DNA from: Microbacterium sp.
Lineage (GTDB): Bacteria > Actinomycetota > Actinomycetes > Actinomycetales > Microbacteriaceae
NCBI GenBank assembly: GCA_003248845.1
Contig: QFPD01000027.1
Span: 1 to 11,442 of the forward strand
Direction of reading: 5' to 3'
Length of the DNA: 11,442 nt
A model generated the notes under the pieces. The model saw nothing but the letters and a program-made list of their open reading frames with translations. It was not told the origin of the DNA and ran no database searches. Shown here piece after piece: positions 7,141-11,442 of this stretch (position 1 is its first letter; each line of letters opens with the position of its first letter). Position numbers and translations under genes: made by a program.

Positions 7141-9033
7141 ATGACCCGGTTCCTGCGCCTGCTCCGTCGCTATCCCGTCATCGCAGCGACCGTGCTCGCC
7201 GGTGCCGTCGTGCTCATCCTCGACATGACCGGTCAGGCCACTGTCGCCCGCGTGCTCGCGACGGCCTACGTGTCCGCCGTGATCGTGTGGACGCTCATCG
7301 GAATGATCCGCGACGTTCTGCGCGGCCACGTCGGCCTCGACGTGCTCGCGGTCGTCGCCATGGTGGCCACCCTCGCCGTCGGCGAGTACGTGGCCGCGCT
7401 CATCATCGTGCTCATGCTGAGCGGCGGTGAAGCGCTCGAGGACTACGCCGGGCGGCGTGCGAAGCGGGAGCTCACGGCACTTCTGGATCGCGCCCCTCAG
7501 ACGGCGCACGTCGTCCGCCGCATCGGCCGCGACGAACAGATCCGCGACGTCCCGGCCGACGACGTCGCCGTCGGCGACGAACTGCTCATCCGACCGGCCG
7601 AGGTCGTCCCCGTGGACGGCGAACTCCTCAGCGACGAGGGGAGCTTCGACGAATCGTCCATCACGGGCGAGAGCCTTCCGGTTACGAGGACGACGGGCGA
7701 CGAGGTGCTGTCCGGCGCGGTGAACGGGTCGCGTGCCGTGCGGGTCCGGGCGACCAAGCGCAGCGCCGACAGCCAGTTCCAGCAGATCGTCAACCTGGTG
7801 CGCGACGCGCAGGAGTCCCGCGCGCCGGTCGTGCGCCTCGCCGATCGCTTCGCGATCCCCTTCACGGCGGTGTCCCTCGTCATCGCCGGCGCCGCGTGGG
7901 GCCTGTCCGGCGACTCGACCCGATTCGCCGAGGTCCTCGTGCTCGCGACCCCGTGCCCTCTGCTCATCGCGGCTCCGGTCGCCTTTCTCGGCGGGCTCTC
8001 GCGCGCCGCGAAGGCGGGGATCATCGTCAAGGGCGGCTCGGTCATCGAGCAGCTCGCGCGCGTCGCATCGGCCGCGTTCGACAAGACGGGAACGCTCACG
8101 CAGGGTCATCCCGTCCTGGTCGACGTGGTTGTTGCGAACGGTTTCATCGGCGACGACGTGCTCGCCCTCGCCGCGTCGGCCGAGCAGTACTCGTCGCACG
8201 TGCTCGCGGACGGCATCCGCCGAGCGGCGCGCGACCGCGGCCTCGACCTGCGCCCCGCCAGCGAGGCGCGCGAGGCGGCGACCAACGGCGTGACCGCACA
8301 GATCGACGGACGTACCGTCGTCGTCGGCAAGCCCGCGTACATCGCCGCGCTCGCGCCCGACACCGCGCGCGCGGAGCTGCGCCCCGGGCAGGCCGCCGCC
8401 TACGTCGCCGTCGACGGACGCTTCGCGGGCGTCCTCGTGCTCGCCGACGATGCGCGCCCCGAGTCTCCCGCCGTCGTCGCCTGGCTCCGCGCGCACGGCG
8501 TGGAACGGATCGCGATGCTCACAGGCGACGCGGCGCCCACCGCCGAGGCGATCGCCGCGGAGGTCGGCATCGCCGAGGTTCACGCGGAACTCCTTCCCGC
8601 CGAGAAGGTCCATCTCGCCTCGCTCATGCGCCCGCGCCCGCTGCTCATGGTGGGCGACGGCGTCAACGACGCCCCGGTGCTGGCGGCCGCCGACATCGGA
8701 GTGGCGCTCGGGGCGAAGGGGTCGACGGCCGCGGGCGACGCCGCCGACGCGGTCATCCTCAAGGACTCGCTGGCGGGTGTCGCTGAGGCCGTCCACATCG
8801 GACGGCACACGCTCCGGGTCGCCTTCACCGCGATCTGGATCGGCATCGCGCTCAGCATCGGGCTCATGCTCGTCGCGACGACGGGACTGATCCCCGCCGT
8901 GGTCGGCGCCCTCGTCCAGGAACTCGTCGACCTCGCGACGATCCTCTACGCGCTGCGCGCCCTCGGCGGTGAGAGATTCGTCCTGCCCGACGCAGCCCCG
9001 GCGCCCGTGGGGGCCGCGCGCACGGCACAATAG
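7141..9033 (+). CDS. Heavy-metal P1B-type ATPase with TPC motif
   Basis: A 630-residue membrane pump that should move a transition metal across the cytoplasmic membrane using ATP. Eight hydrophobic segments fit the P1B plan: about 12-29, 36-56, 64-80 and 82-97, then 238-256 and 262-286, then 561-581 and 583-606. The actuator domain holds TGES at 175-178. The phosphorylation motif DKTGT starts at Asp314. The nucleotide-binding domain has SSHVLA at 351-356 in place of the usual SEHPLA, keeping His353. TGD at 461-463 and GDGVND at 505-510 complete the P domain. The membrane metal motif is Thr270-Pro271-Cys272-Pro273 rather than CPC, CPH or SPC, resembling the P1B-5 group (nickel/iron, e.g. Nia of Sinorhizobium). 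There is no N-terminal CxxC or His-rich metal domain and no C-terminal hemerythrin-like extension. The metal cannot be decided from sequence, and no metal-responsive regulator is nearby. Confidence 0.88.
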   Translation: MTRFLRLLRRYPVIAATVLAGAVVLILDMTGQATVARVLATAYVSAVIVWTLIGMIRDVLRGHVGLDVLAVVAMVATLAVGEYVAALIIVLMLSGGEALEDYAGRRAKRELTALLDRAPQTAHVVRRIGRDEQIRDVPADDVAVGDELLIRPAEVVPVDGELLSDEGSFDESSITGESLPVTRTTGDEVLSGAVNGSRAVRVRATKRSADSQFQQIVNLVRDAQESRAPVVRLADRFAIPFTAVSLVIAGAAWGLSGDSTRFAEVLVLATPCPLLIAAPVAFLGGLSRAAKAGIIVKGGSVIEQLARVASAAFDKTGTLTQGHPVLVDVVVANGFIGDDVLALAASAEQYSSHVLADGIRRAARDRGLDLRPASEAREAATNGVTAQIDGRTVVVGKPAYIAALAPDTARAELRPGQAAAYVAVDGRFAGVLVLADDARPESPAVVAWLRAHGVERIAMLTGDAAPTAEAIAAEVGIAEVHAELLPAEKVHLASLMRPRPLLMVGDGVNDAPVLAAADIGVALGAKGSTAAGDAADAVILKDSLAGVAEAVHIGRHTLRVAFTAIWIGIALSIGLMLVATTGLIPAVVGALVQELVDLATILYALRALGGERFVLPDAAPAPVGAARTAQ

Positions 9034-9035
9034 GT

Positions 9036-9063
9036 GTGGATGCCGCAAAGCCGCGGCATCTGC
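9036..9063 (+). terminator. Hairpin just after the ATPase stop
   Basis: GATGCCGC (9039-9046) and GCGGCATC (9053-9060) form a perfect 8-bp stem with a 6-base loop. G9036-C9063 and two G-U wobble pairs can extend it. It begins three bases after the stop codon. No T-rich tail follows, so it may terminate only partly or protect the 3' end. It makes read-through from the ATPase into the dehydrogenase less likely. Confidence 0.5.
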
Positions 9064-9100
9064 TGAGCACCGCCCACAAGGCACGCCGAAAGAGGACGCG

Positions 9101-10186
9101 ATGACGCACACCCTGCCCCTGCCCGACTTCAACCACGAACGCGTGGAGGTGAGCACGGGTCCGCGCAGCGGCCTCGTCATCACCGTCGCGCTGCATTCGT
9201 CCGCGCTCGGCTCCGCCCTCGGGGGCGCCCGCCTGTGGACCTACCCGCACTTCACCGACGCGACCTTCGATGCGCTGCGCCTGTCCGCCGCGATGACCCT
9301 CAAGAACGCCGCGGCGGGCCTCGACGCGGGCGGCGGCAAGTCCGTCATCTGCCTGCCGCCCGGCACGACGCTCGACGGCGATCGCCGCCGCGCCGCCTTC
9401 CTCGACCTCGGCGACGCCGTCGAACGCATGGACGGCCTGTACCGCACTGCCGAGGACGTCGGCTCGACGACCGACGACATGCTCACCGTGAGCGAGCGCA
9501 CGAGCCACGTCGTGGGCCTCCCCGACTCGGCGGGCGGCTCGGGCGAGCCCGCCGGCCCGACGAGTCTCGGCGTCTATGAGGCCATGCGCGCGACGCTCGA
9601 GCGCCTGGACGGCACGAGCGCGGCGGATGCCGCGGTCGCGGGCCGCCGCATCACGATCTCCGGCCTCGGCCAGGTCGGCAGCCGCCTCGCCGTGCGCCTC
9701 GCCGCCGAGGGCGCCCTGCTCACCGTGACCGACGTCAACCCCGCCCGGCGCGACCTCGCCGCCGAGCTCGGCGCGCACTGGGTCGACCCCGGCACCGAGC
9801 ACCTCGTGGCGGCGGACGTCTTCGTTCCGGCGGGCATCGGCGGCGTGCTCGACGACGCGGTCATCGACGCGCTCGCGGCTCGCGCCGTCTGCGGCCCCGC
9901 GAACAATCCGCTCGCTGAGCGTGCGGGCGCAGACCGACTCGCCGCCCGCGGCATCCTGTACGCTCCCGATTTCGTCGTCAACGCCGGCGGAGTCATCTAC
10001 CTCGATCTCGAGGCGAAGCGCCTCGGCAGCCGCGCCGAGATCATGGACCGCGTCGCCGGGATCGGCGACGTCGTCCGTGCGATCTTCGACGATGCCGAGG
10101 AGCACGGGATCACGCCGCTGGATGCCGCGGAGCAGCGCGCCGCCGCGCGTCTGCGCGCCGCCGCGGCGACGTCGGCGCTCGTCTGA
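9101..10186 (+). CDS. NAD-dependent amino-acid dehydrogenase (Leu/Val/Phe dehydrogenase family)
   Basis: A 361-residue enzyme of the Glu/Leu/Phe/Val dehydrogenase family, close in length to leucine and valine dehydrogenases (about 360-370). It should reversibly deaminate an L-amino acid, probably branched-chain or aromatic, to a 2-oxo acid and ammonia. The catalytic region has GGARLWTYP at 41-49, Lys68 in MTLKNAAAGL, Lys80 in GGGK and the catalytic aspartate near EDVGSTTDD (118-126; Asp119). The Rossmann domain has GLGQVG at 188-193 and ends its second strand with Asp211, favouring NAD+ over NADP+. NANN-like and VVNAGG (292-297) segments contact the cofactor. The ATG at 9101 follows AAAGAGGA at 9089-9096; an in-frame extension into the ATPase gene is not family-like. 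It stands alone between two hairpins, so it is probably monocistronic. Which amino acid it uses cannot be settled here. Confidence 0.9.
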   Translation: MTHTLPLPDFNHERVEVSTGPRSGLVITVALHSSALGSALGGARLWTYPHFTDATFDALRLSAAMTLKNAAAGLDAGGGKSVICLPPGTTLDGDRRRAAFLDLGDAVERMDGLYRTAEDVGSTTDDMLTVSERTSHVVGLPDSAGGSGEPAGPTSLGVYEAMRATLERLDGTSAADAAVAGRRITISGLGQVGSRLAVRLAAEGALLTVTDVNPARRDLAAELGAHWVDPGTEHLVAADVFVPAGIGGVLDDAVIDALAARAVCGPANNPLAERAGADRLAARGILYAPDFVVNAGGVIYLDLEAKRLGSRAEIMDRVAGIGDVVRAIFDDAEEHGITPLDAAEQRAAARLRAAAATSALV

Positions 10187-10207
10187 GGCAAACCCCGCAC
10201 ATGAAAG

Positions 10208-10246
10208 GGCGGACCCGGTGCCACAAAAGGTGGAACCGGGTCCGCC
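10208..10246 (+). terminator. Strong hairpin terminator after the amino-acid dehydrogenase
   Basis: GGCGGACCCGGT (10208-10219) pairs perfectly with ACCGGGTCCGCC (10235-10246). Inside it, after one G/A mismatch, CCAC (10221-10224) pairs with GTGG (10230-10233) around the loop AAAAG. The stem begins 21 bases after the stop. No run of T follows, as is common for hairpin terminators in high-GC Actinobacteria. Confidence 0.8.
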
Positions 10247-10259
10247 GTGGTGCGAGGAT

Positions 10260-10286
10260 GGTGCCACCCGGCACCGCCGCCGGGTG
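10260..10286 (+). promoter_or_regulatory. Two mutually exclusive hairpins in the acyl-CoA synthetase leader
   Basis: GGTGCC (10260-10265) can pair with GGCACC (10270-10275). Alternatively CACCCGGC (10265-10272) can pair with GCCGGGTG (10279-10286), an 8-bp stem with a 6-base loop. The two share bases and cannot form together. The ribosome site AAGGAGA starts 14 bases after the second stem. This could be a conformational switch, or just GC-rich coincidence or part of the terminator block upstream. Confidence 0.35.
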
Positions 10287-10312
10287 ATCCGCGCCGTCGA
10301 AGGAGACCGCCC

Positions 10313-11442
10313 GTGTTCACCAGCCCGTTCCCCGATGTCGAGATCCCGCAGGCGAGCGTCTACGACGACCTGTTCGGCGATCTGAGCGCCGACGACGCCG
10401 CCCGCATCGCGCTCATCGACCCCGCGACAGGCGCCGAGACGACATACGGCGCCCTGAAGGCTCAGATCGACGCCTTCGCCGGAGCGCTCGCGGCACGCGG
10501 CGTCGGCGTCGACACGGTCGTGGCGCTCCTCTGCCCCAACGTCCCCGCGTTCGCGACGGTCTTCCACGGCGCACTGCGCGCCGGAGCCACCGTAACGACG
10601 CTCAACTCGCTCTACACGCCCGGCGAGATCCAGAAGCAGCTGACGGATGCCGAGGCCACCTGGTTCGTCACCGTGAGCCCGCTCCTCCCCCAGGCCCTCG
10701 CCGCCGCGGAGGCCGTCGGCATCCCCGCCGACCACCTCATCGTCCTCGACGGCACCGCCGAGACGACACCCGCCCACCCGAACCTGCGCGCACTGCTCAC
10801 CGAGGGGCGCACGCCGCCGGAGGTCGCGTTCGATCCGGCCACGCACGTCGCCGTCCTGCCGTACTCGTCGGGGACCACCGGCATCCCCAAGGGCGTCATG
10901 CTGAGCCACCGCAATCTCGTGGCGAATGTGGCACAGTGCCGCATCAACATCGACCTGAAGAACTCCGACCGCGTGCTCGCCGTCCTGCCGTTCTTCCACA
11001 TCTACGGAATGACGGTGCTCCTGAACCTCGCGCTCAAGCAGCGCGCGACCCTCGTGACGATGCCGAAGTTCGACCTCGTCCAGTTCCTCGACAACATCCA
11101 GACCTACAAGTGCACGTACCTCTACATCGCGCCGCCGATCGCCGTCGCTCTCGCGAAGCACCCGATCGTCGACCAGTACGACATCTCGACGGTGCACACG
11201 ATCTTCTCGGGCGCTGCTCCCCTCGACGGCGACACGGCGGAGGCGGCCGGCCGGCGCCTGGGCGCCCGCATGATGCAGGGCTACGGGATGAGCGAACTGA
11301 GCCCCGTCTCTCACGCGATGCCCTATACGCGCCACGACATCCCGGTGAGCTCGGTCGGCACGATCCTCCCCAACATCGTCTGCAAGCTCGTCGATACCGA
11401 GACGGGCGCGGAGATCACCGAGATCGGTGAGGACGGGCAGAC
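10313..11442 (+). CDS. Acyl-CoA synthetase, 4-coumarate-CoA ligase type, 3' end cut by window
   Basis: The first 376 residues of an AMP-forming ligase of the ANL superfamily, which adenylates a carboxylic acid and transfers it to coenzyme A. The GTG at 10313 follows a strong AAGGAGA site (10300-10306) by six bases. Landmarks are the phosphate-binding loop YSSGTTGIPKG at 184-194, PFFHIYGM at 226-233, SGAAPL at 299-304 and the A5 motif YGMSE at 324-328. The frame is open to the last base; the C-terminal subdomain with the catalytic lysine is outside the window, which leaves roughly 130-160 residues missing by family length. The FHIYG and YGMSE pattern is that of 4-coumarate-CoA ligases and related medium- or long-chain acid ligases, and the acid cannot be specified. 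It is separated from the dehydrogenase by a strong terminator, so it is probably transcribed independently. Confidence 0.92.
   Translation, partial: MFTSPFPDVEIPQASVYDDLFGDLSADDAARIALIDPATGAETTYGALKAQIDAFAGALAARGVGVDTVVALLCPNVPAFATVFHGALRAGATVTTLNSLYTPGEIQKQLTDAEATWFVTVSPLLPQALAAAEAVGIPADHLIVLDGTAETTPAHPNLRALLTEGRTPPEVAFDPATHVAVLPYSSGTTGIPKGVMLSHRNLVANVAQCRINIDLKNSDRVLAVLPFFHIYGMTVLLNLALKQRATLVTMPKFDLVQFLDNIQTYKCTYLYIAPPIAVALAKHPIVDQYDISTVHTIFSGAAPLDGDTAEAAGRRLGARMMQGYGMSELSPVSHAMPYTRHDIPVSSVGTILPNIVCKLVDTETGAEITEIGEDGQ

Noticed and set aside
7072..9183. Open frame of 703 codons antisense to the P-type ATPase
   Set aside because: Composition is biased (Arg/Asp/Gly/His), no motif is seen, and the plus-strand ATPase has all its catalytic motifs.
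10187..10312. T-box riboswitch, suggested by a GGTGGAACC-like stretch
   Set aside because: The gap is only 126 bases, there is no Stem I with a specifier loop, the stretch is inside a perfect terminator stem, and an acyl-CoA synthetase is not a usual T-box target.
8864..11335. Very long open frame (823 codons) on the minus strand across the dehydrogenase and synthetase genes
   Set aside because: It lies antisense to two clear enzyme genes, is full of Arg, Gly, Ala, Asp and Glu without any recognisable domain, and is the expected shadow of GC-rich codon use.

Overview
The window reads as a piece of chromosome from a high-GC Gram-positive bacterium, most likely an actinobacterium of the Microbacteriaceae type. 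The evidence is the very high GC content, the frequent GGATGCC/GGCATCC words, an apparently leaderless gene start, and an Actinobacteria-like Cys-Ser-Gly cofactor triad in HutH. The genus call is inference. Coding density is very high and no stretch of 300 bases lacks a gene. I see no rRNA, tRNA, CRISPR array, insertion sequence or phage gene.

Left part (1-6527): a complete histidine-utilisation locus. On the minus strand hutH, hutU and hutI (5701 down to 1264) form a tight operon with 4-base ATGA and GTGA overlaps. Together they take histidine to urocanate, to imidazolonepropionate, to N-formimidoylglutamate. The fourth step, formimidoylglutamase (hutG), lies on the plus strand at the left edge and is cut by the window start. 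It points toward hutI and is translationally coupled to a SixA-type phosphohistidine phosphatase. An IclR-family regulator (hutR) is divergent from hutH, with only 52 bases between them. An inverted repeat over the regulator's start region resembles the operator reported for the corynebacterial hut regulator HutR, so this site probably controls the operon and the regulator itself.

Middle part (6528-9100): a YbaK-like aminoacyl-tRNA deacylase homologue on the minus strand converges with hutR. It lacks the lysine usually found at the active site. Divergent from it is a 630-residue heavy-metal P-type ATPase with an unusual Thr-Pro-Cys metal motif and no N-terminal metal-binding domain. The 78 bases between the two carry a leaderless-type promoter for the deacylase and a weaker look-alike for the ATPase. 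A hairpin follows the ATPase stop.

Right part (9101-11442): an NAD-dependent amino-acid dehydrogenase of the Leu/Val/Phe family, then a strong hairpin terminator, then an acyl-CoA synthetase of the 4-coumarate-CoA ligase type that runs off the right edge.

Most of the window is ordinary metabolism. I do not see a convincing undescribed multi-gene system. The points worth a second look are the hut operator, the hutG-sixA coupling, three active-site substitutions (HutG, HutH, YbaK-like), the ATPase subtype, and paired hairpins ahead of the acyl-CoA synthetase.
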